Of a stretch of DNA of 64,000 nt, positions 18,801 through 27,787 are shown one piece after another. The stretch lies in NCBI GenBank assembly GCA_040766885.1, contig JAXGPP010000014.1, positions 180,967 through 244,966 of the forward strand, given 5' to 3'. The notes under the pieces are model-generated. The model had not been told where the DNA came from, made no database searches, and was given only the letters and a program-made list of their open reading frames with translations. The stretch is from JAXGPP01 sp040766885. GTDB lineage: Bacteria; Planctomycetota; Planctomycetia; Pirellulales; Thermoguttaceae. The position numbers and the translations under genes are program-made. Each line of letters starts with the position of its first letter. Position 1 is the stretch's first letter.

Positions 18801-19404
18801 CGCTGTCACGCGCGCGATCAAATGCGTCTCGGGTGACTGGGTTGGCAGCCAAGTCAAGCCCAATCCGCGACTGATTGCCCTCATACGGATACGCCAGCAG
18901 CACGGGAAAGTACTCTTCGCGATTGGCCGCCGATACAATCGCGCCGTTGGCATCTTGTTCGGTGATACGGAAATCCCTATAGCCGTACTGGCGGGCAGCG
19001 CCGGTCCAGGCAGCCCGTTCACGACTAGTGACCCGGGGGGCCCACTGCAATGCACGGATCGTCCTTTCCTGCTTCCCCAGCAGCCGTTCGGCGAAAACCC
19101 GAAATTCCTGTTGATCGACCTCCAGCGAAGCCGTGTACAATCCGAGCACGGAATTGACAACCGCGGTGACGCGCGCGAACTGCCGGTCGATGGAATTGGC
19201 TTGCTCCTCAACATGCTGCCGGAACTGCTCGGCGATGAAATCCCTTTCGCCGATCAAGAGTGCCCAACAGCCAAGCAAGGTCAGAGTCATGCCAACGACG
19301 GCGGTGGCGACGACAAGCCATCGACGGCCACCCTTTCGAAGGCGGTAAACAGCAGGATCGGATATTTGTTCGGGGCGAGAATCGCCTGGATCAGTCTGCG
19401 GCAT
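15832..19404 (-). CDS. CHASE-PAS hybrid sensor histidine kinase with two receivers and Hpt
   Basis: About 1,190 residues counted from the ATG at 19404; the frame is open further upstream and a TTG at 19518 or an ATG at 19425 are alternatives, none with a good ribosome site. In order: membrane helix at ~31-55, a periplasmic CHASE-like sensor domain (~60-340), second helix at ~344-365, a PAS domain (~405-525), HisKA with the phospho-His in MSHEIRTPMNGILGM near 554, HATPase (DTGIGI, GGTGLGLAI), receiver 1 with its Asp in VLTDAIMPEIDG (~846), receiver 2 with Asp in VIMDIQMPQMDG (~987), and an Hpt domain with His in RAAHTLKGALSHL (~1126). This is a complete phosphorelay. The ligand sensed is unknown. 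It probably signals to the neighbouring receiver/HATPase protein. Confidence 0.92.
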   Translation of the reverse strand: MPQTDPGDSRPEQISDPAVYRLRKGGRRWLVVATAVVGMTLTLLGCWALLIGERDFIAEQFRQHVEEQANSIDRQFARVTAVVNSVLGLYTASLEVDQQEFRVFAERLLGKQERTIRALQWAPRVTSRERAAWTGAARQYGYRDFRITEQDANGAIVSAANREEYFPVLLAYPYEGNQSRIGLDLAANPVTRDAFDRARDSGELAISRAIELIDDPEQKVGFLVVGAVYRQQGVPATEADRRRNLLGFLVGTVQIVPMVQDALDQVGTAGTEIWITEVGEREGDPGLYLYGPPRRPVPQPPTRGSTLDPANMALSDPVVIDTPGRPWAIHAVPTIAYIEARRTQLPWVCLMAGGLVTALAIAFVKVLAGRTTRVEEMVIERTSQLREANESLRREIGERQRAEAVLRDSEALYSSLVENIPVQVLRKDLDGRFQFANRSYCALMGIALDDILGKTDFDFYPPELANKYREDDRRVAETGVLFECIEKNTHYGEVRDVQVMKSAVRDAAGRAVGVQVIFWDVTERVRAEAAMARAKEAAEEASRAKSAFLANMSHEIRTPMNGILGMTELVLDTDLTPEQREYLTVVHQSGEVLMGIINDILDFSKIEAGRIDLERSVFDLHETVGDTMKSLAVRAHRKSLELACHIHPEVPIAVLGDSTRLRQVLVNLVDNAIKFTESGEVVLELRRRAEANGTVDLQFTVRDTGIGIADDKLDKIFGVFEQADSTTTRRFGGTGLGLAICSRLVELMGGRIWVESHLGRGSAFHFTIRLGTTALEKPPEPPVEPARLRGLRVLVVDDNATNRQILQEMLSNWDMSATVACSAAEALQALLRAQQAGTPYRLVLTDAIMPEIDGFELAEQILREPTLAGTMVMMLTSGDRPGDISRCHQLRLAGYILKPVKQSELLDAIVMALGVTRAEDEAQPPPAMFASIESRPLDVLLAEDSAVNQKLVIGLLERHGHKVTVACTGQEAVERIQSHRYDLVIMDIQMPQMDGLEATRRIRALERKPGGRRVPIVAMTAHAMKEDRLRCLEAGMDSYIAKPLRAKVLWETIGAIFAAAPRDSASGCDHPGTPPELLEALEAVQGDTRLLEGVVRAFLEETPILLAAAREAAARSDAAGVHRAAHTLKGALSHLHIIPAADEAYRLEQAAKESNLEGVEDILAGLEKEVARLTPILMAYCRGSSQVGQS

Positions 19405-19571
19405 GGCTCCAGCAACCCCGCGCATCCCGCGCGTTTTGTCGCTGCCCTCATTTCGAGGCTTCGGCCGGCAAAATCCATTCCCGTTGGCCGGTAGTCTCCG
19501 ATCCGTCGTCCAAGGCAATTATAGCTGCTCACCTGCCCGGCGTGGATGGCACCACGCCGGCTATCTGCCCG

Positions 19572-20402
19572 TCAACGCATCCACCACGGCGTGTCGTCGG
19601 CGCCACGCTGAGGTTCGCCCGGCTTCCGCCCGTGAAACTCGCGGCGCAGACTCTCCAACTCACGGCGAAGTGACTCGATTTCGGCCCGCAACTCGTTTAG
19701 CTGCCGGCCGGCATTCGCATCGCGCGACGGACCAAGACCTGCGGGCTGACGCGGTCCTTCGGGTGTGACCTGCGGCTGTTGCTTGTTCCACTCCCGTTCC
19801 AGTCGGTCCACCTCGCGCTGGACTTCTTCGGCCAGTCCGGGCATTTCCGCCGCCCGGAGGTTTACGATAGCGATCCGGGCATGGCTCAGGCGTCGCATTC
19901 GCTCACCGTCTTCCCGGGCCGCCTCCATCGCCTTCTTGGTCCGCTCGACGACGTCGTTCGGCGTCGATGATGCCGGCGGCCGCGGCGGCATGCGATCGGG
20001 CCATCGCCGCTGGAGATCTTCCATCATTTCCCGAGCCTCGCGGCGAAGTTGTTCGACTTCGTCGCGGCGGTTCTCTTGCCAGGCTCGTTTGACTGCTTGC
20101 TTCAAGTGCTCGACTTGCGCCGAGATCCGCTCCTGCTCCTCCGCCCACCGACGCCGCAGCCCCATGAGAAACTCATCGATGGCAGCCAACAATTCGCGCG
20201 AGTCGGCCTCGGCGTGAAGCCGTTCGCGTTCGACGGCCTGCTCCCTCTGCTTGGCTCTGGCGGCCGCAGCCTCTTCCCGAGAGCGGGGCGTCGGTTGTTC
20301 CGGTTGCTGCCCCAAGGAGGAGGCTGGCGCGAGCAACACGCCGACGGTCGCCAGTAGCGCCGCAACGATGGAAATCCATCGAACAGAAACGCTCGGATAC
20401 AT
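19572..20402 (-). CDS. Secreted coiled-coil protein
   Basis: A 276-residue exported protein. The ATG at 20402 is preceded by GGAGGAGG and opens a signal peptide (MYPSVSVRWISIVAALLATV, cleavage after SLG). The mature region is dominated by charged helices rich in Glu, Arg and Gln (for example EEAAAARAKQREQAVERER and LNELRAEIESLRRELESLRR), interrupted by a proline-rich turn near residue 120. The heptad-like pattern predicts coiled coils. It ends in WWMR. Similar proteins are frequent in planctomycete genomes with no assigned role. A structural or scaffolding function in the periplasm is a guess. Confidence 0.7.
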   Translation of the reverse strand: MYPSVSVRWISIVAALLATVGVLLAPASSLGQQPEQPTPRSREEAAAARAKQREQAVERERLHAEADSRELLAAIDEFLMGLRRRWAEEQERISAQVEHLKQAVKRAWQENRRDEVEQLRREAREMMEDLQRRWPDRMPPRPPASSTPNDVVERTKKAMEAAREDGERMRRLSHARIAIVNLRAAEMPGLAEEVQREVDRLEREWNKQQPQVTPEGPRQPAGLGPSRDANAGRQLNELRAEIESLRRELESLRREFHGRKPGEPQRGADDTPWWMR

Positions 20403-20653
20403 GGCACCTCCTCCTGTCTGGACTCGGCGGTGACGCAGCACGGGGCAGAGGCCAGCCCGCGACGGCAGTGCGCCACGGCCTTTATCATCTTGATCCAGGC
20501 GCCGCCGGAAATCCACCGCGAAAAGCTGCTCCGCTAACCACCAGATCGGGCAAGAGTAATCGTCCAGACGTGATCGGGCTTGTCAAGCCCCGCTAACTCC
20601 AGCAATCGGGTGGCAATTTGGCACCCCACCTGAAGGCTATTCACCCCTTGCTC

Positions 20654-22123
20654 TCAACTCAGCACATCGCCCACGACCTCGCCGTGTACGTCGGTCAGGC
20701 GGAAATCGCGTCCCTGGAAGCGATAGGTCAGCCGCGTGTGGTCGATCCCCAGACAGTGGAGGATCGTGGCATTGAGATCGTGGATGTGAACGGGCTTGTC
20801 GACAATGTTGTAGCTGAAATCGTCGGTCTCGCCGTAAACGACGCCCGGCTTGACCCCGCCGCCCGCCAGCCAAACGGTAAAGCATCGCGGATGATGGTCG
20901 CGGCCGTAGTCGGTTTTCGTCAGGTTCCCCTGGCAATAGATCGTGCGACCGAATTCGCCGCCCCAAAAAACCAGCGTATCGTCGAGAAGTCCCCGGCGTT
21001 TCAGATCGGTGATCAGCCCATAGCACGCCTGGTCAATGTCTTGACACTGCAGCGGCAGGTCGGTGGGCAAGGCGCCGTGGTGATCCCAGCCGCGATGGAA
21101 GATGTGAATGAACCGCACGTCGCGCTCGGCAAAACGGCGTGCCAGCAGACAATTGGCAGCGAACGTGCCCGGCTTTCGGCTGTCGGGCCCGTAAAGCTCG
21201 AATACTTCCTCGGGCTCATCGGCCATGTTCATCAATTCCGGCACGGAAGTCTGCATGCGGTACGCCATCTCATACTGGGCGATTCGGGTATTGGTCTCCG
21301 GATCACCGAAAGCCGCGTACTGTTTCTGGTTCAGTGCAACCAGCGCGTCAAGCATCCGCCTTCGGGCGGTCGAGCTGACGCCCGGAGGATTGGAGAGGTA
21401 GAGCACCGGGTCGTCACCGGTCCGCAAACTGACCCCCTGATGTTGCGATGGCAGAAATCCGCTCCCCCATAACCGCGCGAAGACAGCCTGAGCATCTCGC
21501 TTCGCACTCCAGGTGGAGTGAAGCACGACGAAGGCCGGCAGATCGCTGTTGAGAGAGCCAAGGCCATAGGAAAGCCACGCGCCGAAGCTGGGCCGGCCGG
21601 GAAGCTGGCTGCCGGTGAGGATGTAGGTCACCGCGGGGTCGTGGTTGATGGCCTCGGTATGGACGCTCTTGATGATGCACAAGTCATCGACGATCTTTGC
21701 CGTGTGAGGCAGAAGCTCGCTGATCCAGGCGCCAGCCTGCCCGTACTGCCGGAACTTGTAGATCGTCGGGGCAATCGGAAACCGTTTCTGGCCCGAAGTC
21801 ATCGTGGTGAGCCGCTGGCCCATCCGTATGGATTCCGGCAGGTCGGCATCGAACAGGTCGCCCATCTTCGGCTTGTAATCGAACAGGTCGAGTTGCGACG
21901 GCGCGCCGTTCATCGACAGGTAGATCACCCGTTTCGCTTTGGGTGCCCGATGCAGCAAGCTCAGCACGCCCCCTTCACCAGGATTCGTTAGCGGCGACAG
22001 GGGCTCGGCCGGCAGATCGTGCTGGAGGAGCGAGGCTAGCGCCGCCACGCCAATTCCCTTCGCCGTCCGGCCGAAGAACTGCCTCCGGTTCTCGAGTTGT
22101 GCCCATTCGCGGTGAGGATCCAT
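20654..22123 (-). CDS. DUF1501 family protein
   Basis: A 489-residue protein of the DUF1501 (sulfatase-like fold) family, greatly expanded in planctomycetes. The N-terminus NRRQFFGRTAKGIGVAALASL resembles a twin-arginine signal with one Arg pair, typical of the family. Later blocks fit as well: KRVIYLSMNGAPSQLDLFDYK, IGSQ-like ITILTGSQLPGRPSFGAWLSYGLGS, FIHIFHRGWDHHGALP and VFWGGEFGRTIYCQG, with DYGRDHHPRCFTVWLAGGG near the end. It sits 68 bases downstream of the PSCyt1/PSD1 protein and co-directional, the standard pairing. Biochemical function is not established for the family. Confidence 0.93.
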   Translation of the reverse strand: MDPHREWAQLENRRQFFGRTAKGIGVAALASLLQHDLPAEPLSPLTNPGEGGVLSLLHRAPKAKRVIYLSMNGAPSQLDLFDYKPKMGDLFDADLPESIRMGQRLTTMTSGQKRFPIAPTIYKFRQYGQAGAWISELLPHTAKIVDDLCIIKSVHTEAINHDPAVTYILTGSQLPGRPSFGAWLSYGLGSLNSDLPAFVVLHSTWSAKRDAQAVFARLWGSGFLPSQHQGVSLRTGDDPVLYLSNPPGVSSTARRRMLDALVALNQKQYAAFGDPETNTRIAQYEMAYRMQTSVPELMNMADEPEEVFELYGPDSRKPGTFAANCLLARRFAERDVRFIHIFHRGWDHHGALPTDLPLQCQDIDQACYGLITDLKRRGLLDDTLVFWGGEFGRTIYCQGNLTKTDYGRDHHPRCFTVWLAGGGVKPGVVYGETDDFSYNIVDKPVHIHDLNATILHCLGIDHTRLTYRFQGRDFRLTDVHGEVVGDVLS

Positions 22124-22191
22124 GGCGGCTCCCGGGGGAAGTACAAATGCAGAAGAAATGGATGCGAAATACGGAGCGGAAGTGAATCCGC

Positions 22192-25100
22192 TCAGTTCTT
22201 GGTCAGGGTTTCGTCGAGGTTGATCAGTACGTTGGCGACCAGCGTCATCGCGGCCAGTTCAGCGGAGTCGATCGCCGGATCGGTCGGCGATTCGCCAAAG
22301 CGGATCGCCTGTTCGGCGGCGGCTTTGTCGCGATGATAGTCGTTCAAATGCCAATGGTATTGATCGGCGAGAATGCGCAACTCCTCGCCGTCCGGGGCAC
22401 GCGCGACGGCCAGCCGGAAGCCGTATGCAATGCGGTCTTCAAGCGTGCTGCCGCCCTCGCGGATCATCCGCTGGGCCAGCCCTCTCGCCGATTCGAAGAA
22501 CTGCACGTCGTTCATCAGAGCCAGAGCGGCCAGCGGCGTGTTGGTCCGCACGCGTCTGACGGTGCACGTCTCTCGCGATGGCGCATCGAGCAGGAGCATG
22601 TTGGGAGCCGGCGAGGTCCGCTTCCAGAACGTGTACATGCTGCGGCGATACAGCTTCTCGCCATGGTCCTGAACGAATTTCGCCGTCGTACTGGTGGGGT
22701 AAGCAATAGCCTCCCACAAGCCGGCAGGCTGATAGGGCTTGACGCTCGGTCCGCCGATCTGCTCAACCATGAGGCCGGAGACGTACAGGACGTGATCGCG
22801 GACCATTTCGGCGTCCATACGGAAGCGGGGGCCGCGAGCCAGCAGCCGGTTCTCCGGATCGCGGGAGACGAGTTCCGGAGTCGCTCGCGACGACTGGCGG
22901 TAGGTGGCTGAGGTGACGATGAGCCGCATCAACCGTTTCACATCCCAGCCGGTGTCGATGAACTCTCGCGCCAGCCAGTCCAGCAATTCGGGGTGCGACG
23001 GAGACTCTCCCTGCGAGCCGAAGTCCTCGGCCGTCTTCACCAACCCGGTGCCGAACAACTGCTGCCAGAAACGATTGACAGTCACCCGGGCAGTGAGCGG
23101 ATGCCCCGGATCAACCAGCCAGCGGGCGAGCCCGAGCCGATTGGAGGGAAGTTCAGGCGAAAGGGGCGGCAGGACGGCGGGCAAGCCGCGTTCGACCTTC
23201 ACGGTTGGCTTGTCATACTGACCGCGATCAAGCACAAACGTCTCGCGCGGCGCATCCTGCTCGCGCATGATCAATGTCGCCGGTATCGATTTCTCAAGCT
23301 CGCTGCGGCGACCGCTCACTTCGGCAAGTCGTGCATGAAGCGGAGCGAAGATTGCACGAGAGCCCGAATAGACGTGCTCGACAAAATGGTCGCGGACGAG
23401 TCGCTGCTGCTCCGCGGTTCGCATGGCAGATTCGATCTTCACCGCGTCATGAACCGGTTGCGGTAGGGCCGGTTTCTCGATCACGCGCTGGATCTGTTCC
23501 CAAACGACCTGAGACTCGAACAGGCCGCCCGGCGGCAAGAGCGAGGAAAGACCGGCCGTATCCCAGTAAACCGTCCCGCCGTGCTGTGTAAAGGCCCAGC
23601 CATTGAGGACCGACCCTGGCCCAAGCCCGACACGGGCTGCTTCAACTTCCAGCCGAACCCACTTGCCCGTCTCAGGAAGCGTGCCCATTGGCAGCCGGCT
23701 GGCCGTGCCCGGCTGCCCCCAATCGATAACGTCCTCGCCCCAATAGGCGCGGTGTTCCCAACTGCTGTCGTTGAACTGGAGCATGATCGCCTCGGGCGGA
23801 TCGGCCGGATCGAGGTAGACGTGCGCAAACAGCCGATCGCCCTCGCCGACTGTGAGGCCCGGGTCGGCGCCGGTGAAGAAGTGCTGGCTGCGGCCCTCGG
23901 CTTTCCGGAGCGTGGCATTATGGCCACCGTGGACCGGGTGCTTGGGGGCAGCCACGAATTGCCACGGTTCCGGCCCGTCTCCCTGTGGTTGAGCGCCCGA
24001 CGGCAACGAATCGTCGATCCACACCTGTTCGTATCGTTGAACCGGCCCTAACTCGGTTCCGGCATGCGGATCGCGGTAGTCGATCTTATCCAGTTCCGTC
24101 CGAATCTCGCTCTGCAACTGGGCGATCTCGCGGTCGAGGGCTGCCTGCTGCCGCTGTTGCTCCGGCGAAGGAACCGGAATTGTGGGCGGCGGCAGCAGCG
24201 CGTTGCCATCCATGGGCTTGTCTTGAGTGCTGTTGAAGAATGCGTAGAGACTGTAGAACTCCCGCTGGGATATCGGATCGAACTTGTGGTCGTGGCACGC
24301 CGCGCAGCCCAATGTGAGCCCCATCCACACCGTGCCCGTGGTCTCGGTGCGGTCCACTGCATAGCGAACGAGGAACTCTTCATCGATCGAGCCTCCTTCG
24401 CTGGTTGTCACGTGCGAGCGATTGAAACCGGTTGCCACAAGCTGCTCGGTGGTGGGATTGGGAAGCAGATCTCCAGCAAGCTGCTCGACGGTGAACTGGT
24501 CGAAGGGCTTGTTCTCACTGAATGCCCGGATCAGCCAATCGCGATAGGGCCAGATCGAACGCTCGTTGTCGAGATGCAGTCCGTGCGTGTCGCCATAGCG
24601 GGCGGCGTCGAGCCAGTATCGGGTCATGTGCTCGCCATAACGTGGTGAGGCCAGGAGCCGATCGACGAGCTTCTCGTAAGCGTCCGGTGCGCAATCGGCC
24701 ACAAAGGCATCGACTTCGGACGGCGTGGGGGGAAGCCCCGTGAGGTCAAGCGTTACCCGGCGGATGAGCGCCGTCTTGTCGGCCGCCGGCGATGGGAGGA
24801 GCTTCTCGTCAGCCAGCCGCGCGATGATGAATCGGTCAACCGGGTTCCCAGCCCAACCGGCCTGTTCGACCTCGGGCAGAACGGGGCGGACCGGCGGGAC
24901 GAATGCCCAATGGTCCTGCCAATGCGCGCCCTGCTCAACCCAATGCCGGAGCGTTTCGATCTGCTCAGGGGTGAGCTGCCGCGGAGCGTCGAGGGGCGGC
25001 ATTCGCGAGTCGTCATCAGCGGTAATGCGTGCGACGAGTTCGCTTTCCTCCGCGTTTCCGGCCACGACCGCGGCATAGCCTCCCCGGTCGGCCAGGGCAT

Positions 25101-25296
25101 CGTCTTTGCGATCCAGTCGCAGATCAGCCTGGCGGGTTTGCTCGTCGGGACCATGGCACGTGAAGCACGTGCTGGAGAGGATTGGACGGATTTGGCGGTC
25201 GAAGCTGATCTCGCGGGCCGCGTCTGCCGATTCGCCGACGGCGGTGGCGGAGATCGCCGCCAGCAGAGCGCAGGACCAGAGGACGCGCAAAGGCAT
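22192..25296 (-). CDS. PSCyt1/DUF1549/DUF1553 (PSD1) planctomycete cytochrome-c-like protein
   Basis: A 1,034-residue exported multidomain protein. The ATG at 25296 has an AGGAGGGG ribosome site and starts a signal peptide ending near AVGES. A haem-binding CxxCH (STCFTCHGP, Cys44-His48) forms the PSCyt1 domain. DUF1549 follows (NPVDRFIIARLADEKL, ASPRYGEHMTRYWLDAARY). A second cysteine pair lies in GCAACHDHKFDPISQREFY, then a middle carbohydrate-binding-like insert (about 430-580) and DUF1553 (PLTARVTVNRFWQQLFGTGLV through the C-terminus). It forms an apparent operon with DUF1501. Roles in polysaccharide degradation or electron transfer have been proposed for such pairs; nothing here decides. 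Confidence 0.93.
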   Translation of the reverse strand: MPLRVLWSCALLAAISATAVGESADAAREISFDRQIRPILSSTCFTCHGPDEQTRQADLRLDRKDDALADRGGYAAVVAGNAEESELVARITADDDSRMPPLDAPRQLTPEQIETLRHWVEQGAHWQDHWAFVPPVRPVLPEVEQAGWAGNPVDRFIIARLADEKLLPSPAADKTALIRRVTLDLTGLPPTPSEVDAFVADCAPDAYEKLVDRLLASPRYGEHMTRYWLDAARYGDTHGLHLDNERSIWPYRDWLIRAFSENKPFDQFTVEQLAGDLLPNPTTEQLVATGFNRSHVTTSEGGSIDEEFLVRYAVDRTETTGTVWMGLTLGCAACHDHKFDPISQREFYSLYAFFNSTQDKPMDGNALLPPPTIPVPSPEQQRQQAALDREIAQLQSEIRTELDKIDYRDPHAGTELGPVQRYEQVWIDDSLPSGAQPQGDGPEPWQFVAAPKHPVHGGHNATLRKAEGRSQHFFTGADPGLTVGEGDRLFAHVYLDPADPPEAIMLQFNDSSWEHRAYWGEDVIDWGQPGTASRLPMGTLPETGKWVRLEVEAARVGLGPGSVLNGWAFTQHGGTVYWDTAGLSSLLPPGGLFESQVVWEQIQRVIEKPALPQPVHDAVKIESAMRTAEQQRLVRDHFVEHVYSGSRAIFAPLHARLAEVSGRRSELEKSIPATLIMREQDAPRETFVLDRGQYDKPTVKVERGLPAVLPPLSPELPSNRLGLARWLVDPGHPLTARVTVNRFWQQLFGTGLVKTAEDFGSQGESPSHPELLDWLAREFIDTGWDVKRLMRLIVTSATYRQSSRATPELVSRDPENRLLARGPRFRMDAEMVRDHVLYVSGLMVEQIGGPSVKPYQPAGLWEAIAYPTSTTAKFVQDHGEKLYRRSMYTFWKRTSPAPNMLLLDAPSRETCTVRRVRTNTPLAALALMNDVQFFESARGLAQRMIREGGSTLEDRIAYGFRLAVARAPDGEELRILADQYHWHLNDYHRDKAAAEQAIRFGESPTDPAIDSAELAAMTLVANVLINLDETLTKN

Positions 25297-25511
25297 AGAT
25301 CCCCTCCTGGCGGGTAGGGCAGAGATAGGTGGGCGGCCGCAAGAAAGGTTACGGGGACGGAGACGCGTTTTCAAGCGTTTCCTCCGTTTTTCGAGGGATA
25401 TTACGAAGAGGCTTCGTCAGACATCCCCCCGATCTTCGGGCGGCGGGAGTGAGCAGCCTCGCGTCGGCCCGTCGCCAATGTGCCTCCGATGGAAGCCGCG
25501 CGTATAGTTTC

Positions 25512-26852
25512 ATGTCTTATGGGCCACTGCCGATCCCGATCGTAGTTTTCCGACTCGTGAACGAGACTTTTCGCGGCTTGCTGCAGAGTGACTTTCGGCG
25601 CGTGCGGCAGGCGAGCCAAGCCATGTGCCGGCCGCTTTCGGACGAGGCGTATCGGCTGCAACCGATCGAAGATGTCAGCCCTCCCTGGTGGAATCTCGGC
25701 CACACGAGCTGGTTCTTCGCACGGAATGTCCTGCAGCCGTTCGGCTGCGAGTGGAATGAAACCGACCGCGATCTCGAATATGTGCTCAACTCGTACTATG
25801 TATCGCTCGGCACGCGGATTCGTCGCGATCGGCGCGGCCTGGTGACTCGCCCCACCACCAAGGAGATCTATCACTACCGAGAATCCGTTGATGAACGGAT
25901 CGAGCGGCTTCTCCAGCAGATCGCGCCTAGCCGGTGGGCCGAATTCGAATCAGTGATGAGGATCGGGTTGAACCACGAGCAGCAGCACCAGGAGCTGTTC
26001 TATACCGAGATCAAATTCATCCTCTTTTGCGATCCGCCGCGGCTGCGGCAACCGTACCGCAAGTGCGACAATCGCCTGGTCGCGTCCGCGCCGGCAGCCC
26101 AGGAATGGATCGACCTTCCGGGTGGGCTGCACGAGTTTGGCCATCGTGAGGAAGGCTGGTGCTGGGACAATGAGTTGCCGGTCCACAGGTTCTTCTTGAA
26201 CGACTTCGCGCTCGCGAAGCGGCTGGTTACCTGCCGCGAATACCTGGAGTTCATTGAAGACGGCGGATATCAGCGGCCGCTTGTGTGGCTCGACAACGGC
26301 TGGAAGGCAGTCGAACAGGAGAGCTGGCAATCACCGCTCTACTGGGAGAATCTCGACGGGGAGTGGCACATCTGGACCCTCGACGGCCTGCGTCCGCTCT
26401 GTCCGGACGAGCCGATCTGCCACGTGAGCTTCTATGAAGCGGACGCGTTCGCGCGGTGGAAGTCCGAGAATGACTCGGCGTGCCGCGGCGCGCGGCTGCC
26501 GACCGAACGCGAATGGGAGCATGCCGCCCGGCATGTAGCCGGCACGACACGAGCCAACTTCCTTGACACGGGTGCATTGCATCCGCGGCCCGCGGCAGAC
26601 GAAGCCGGACTTGCGCAGATGCGGGGCGATGCGTGGGAGTGGACATCGAGTTACTACGAAGCTTACCCGGGATATCGGCCGTTTGCAGGCGCACTGGCCG
26701 AGTATAACGGCAAATTCATGGACAACCAACGCGTGCTGCGCGGTGGGTCGTGCGTCTCGGAACGCAACCACATCCGCACGAGCTACCGGAACTTCTGGTC
26801 GCCAACCACGCGTTTTCAGTTCACCGGTTTGCGACTGGCCATCGATCGCTGA
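25512..26852 (+). CDS. egtB: Ergothioneine biosynthesis sulfoxide synthase EgtB
   Basis: About 446 residues from the ATG at 25512; a GTG at 25557 is an alternative start closer to the conserved region. EgtB is a mononuclear iron enzyme that joins trimethylhistidine to a thiol (gamma-glutamyl-cysteine or cysteine) as the sulfoxide. The N-terminal DinB-like domain supplies the iron ligands: His64 in NLGHTSWFF and the HxxxHxE motif (His155, His159) in LNHEQQHQELF. The C-terminal formylglycine-generating-type domain shows RLPTEREWEHAA, GDAWEWTSSYYEAYPGY, VLRGGSCVS and FQFTGLRLA. The adjoining egtD starts 11 bases after this stop, so the two form an operon. egtB itself looks intact. Confidence 0.9.
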   Translation: MSYGPLPIPIVVFRLVNETFRGLLQSDFRRVRQASQAMCRPLSDEAYRLQPIEDVSPPWWNLGHTSWFFARNVLQPFGCEWNETDRDLEYVLNSYYVSLGTRIRRDRRGLVTRPTTKEIYHYRESVDERIERLLQQIAPSRWAEFESVMRIGLNHEQQHQELFYTEIKFILFCDPPRLRQPYRKCDNRLVASAPAAQEWIDLPGGLHEFGHREEGWCWDNELPVHRFFLNDFALAKRLVTCREYLEFIEDGGYQRPLVWLDNGWKAVEQESWQSPLYWENLDGEWHIWTLDGLRPLCPDEPICHVSFYEADAFARWKSENDSACRGARLPTEREWEHAARHVAGTTRANFLDTGALHPRPAADEAGLAQMRGDAWEWTSSYYEAYPGYRPFAGALAEYNGKFMDNQRVLRGGSCVSERNHIRTSYRNFWSPTTRFQFTGLRLAIDR

Positions 26853-27697
26853 AGGAACTCGTTATGCCGTCCACCTTGGAAGTGCTCGATTCCAGCCAGA
26901 TACACAGCGGCGATTTCGCTCGTGACGTGCTGGAGGGATTGTCGCGCCGGCCGAAGTCCATCCCCTCAAAGTACTTCTACGACCGTCGCGGCAGCGAGAT
27001 TTTTCAGCAGATCACGACGCTTGAGGAATACTATCCGACGCGCTGCGAATTGGAAATCCTCAATGCATCGAAGGACGAATTGGCCCGCAAGCTCTGCCCG
27101 CGGCCGTTCCGTCTCATCGAGTTGGGAACCGGCGATGGCCGGAAGACAGAAATCCTGATCGAGCATTTCGCGCATCGTGGTTTGGAGTTCGAATACGTAC
27201 CGGTCGATATCTGCCGCCAGAGCGTGGAACATGTCGCGGGCAAACTCGAGCACAGCGGCGCAGCGGCCGGATTACGCGTCCACGGCATCGTGGCCGACTA
27301 CTTCGATGCCCTGCGACTGCTGAGCCACCGGAGCGCCGAGCGCAACCTGGTCCTCTTTCTGGGGTCGAACATCGGCAATTTCAACATGAGCGAGGCGCGG
27401 CACTTCCTGGAGAGCGTCCGGGAGTCGATCAATCCGGGCGACTACGTGCTTGCAGGATTCGACCTGAAGAAGGACCCCGACCTGCTCCATCGCGCCTACA
27501 GCGATAGACAGGGGGTGACGAGTGAATTCAACTACAATCTGCTGGACCGTGTGAACAACGAGTTGGGCGCCGATTTTGACCGCGACCGGTTTGTTCACCA
27601 TGCCTCATACAACGTGGTGCAAGGCTGTATGGAGAGTTGGCTCATCAGCACCCAGCGGCAGGAGGTCTGTTTTCGCTCACTCGAGCGCACATTCTCT

Positions 27698-27701
27698 CTA
27701 G
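27698..27701. repeat. Target-site duplication, left (CTAG)
   Basis: CTAG immediately outside the left end of the insertion sequence, identical to 29208-29211 on the right. A 4-bp duplication of CTAG type is what IS701-family elements make. Confidence 0.9.
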
Positions 27702-27717
27702 TTTTACTGTCCCAAGC
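27702..27717. repeat. Left terminal inverted repeat of the IS701-family element
   Basis: Reads TTTTACTGTCCCAAGC and pairs with 29192-29207 as an inverted repeat with a single mismatch at the twelfth base. Confidence 0.9.
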
Positions 27718-27787
27718 CGTATTGCGGCGCGTAAGTGGTTTTGGTATTTGACTTTCTGGACACGGACTTGTTCAGGAGGTTGCTGTC

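Noticed and set aside
20576..20590. GGGCTT/AAGCCC stem as a terminator after DUF1501
   Set aside because: The stem is only 6 bp with a 3-base loop and is not followed by a T run on the minus strand.
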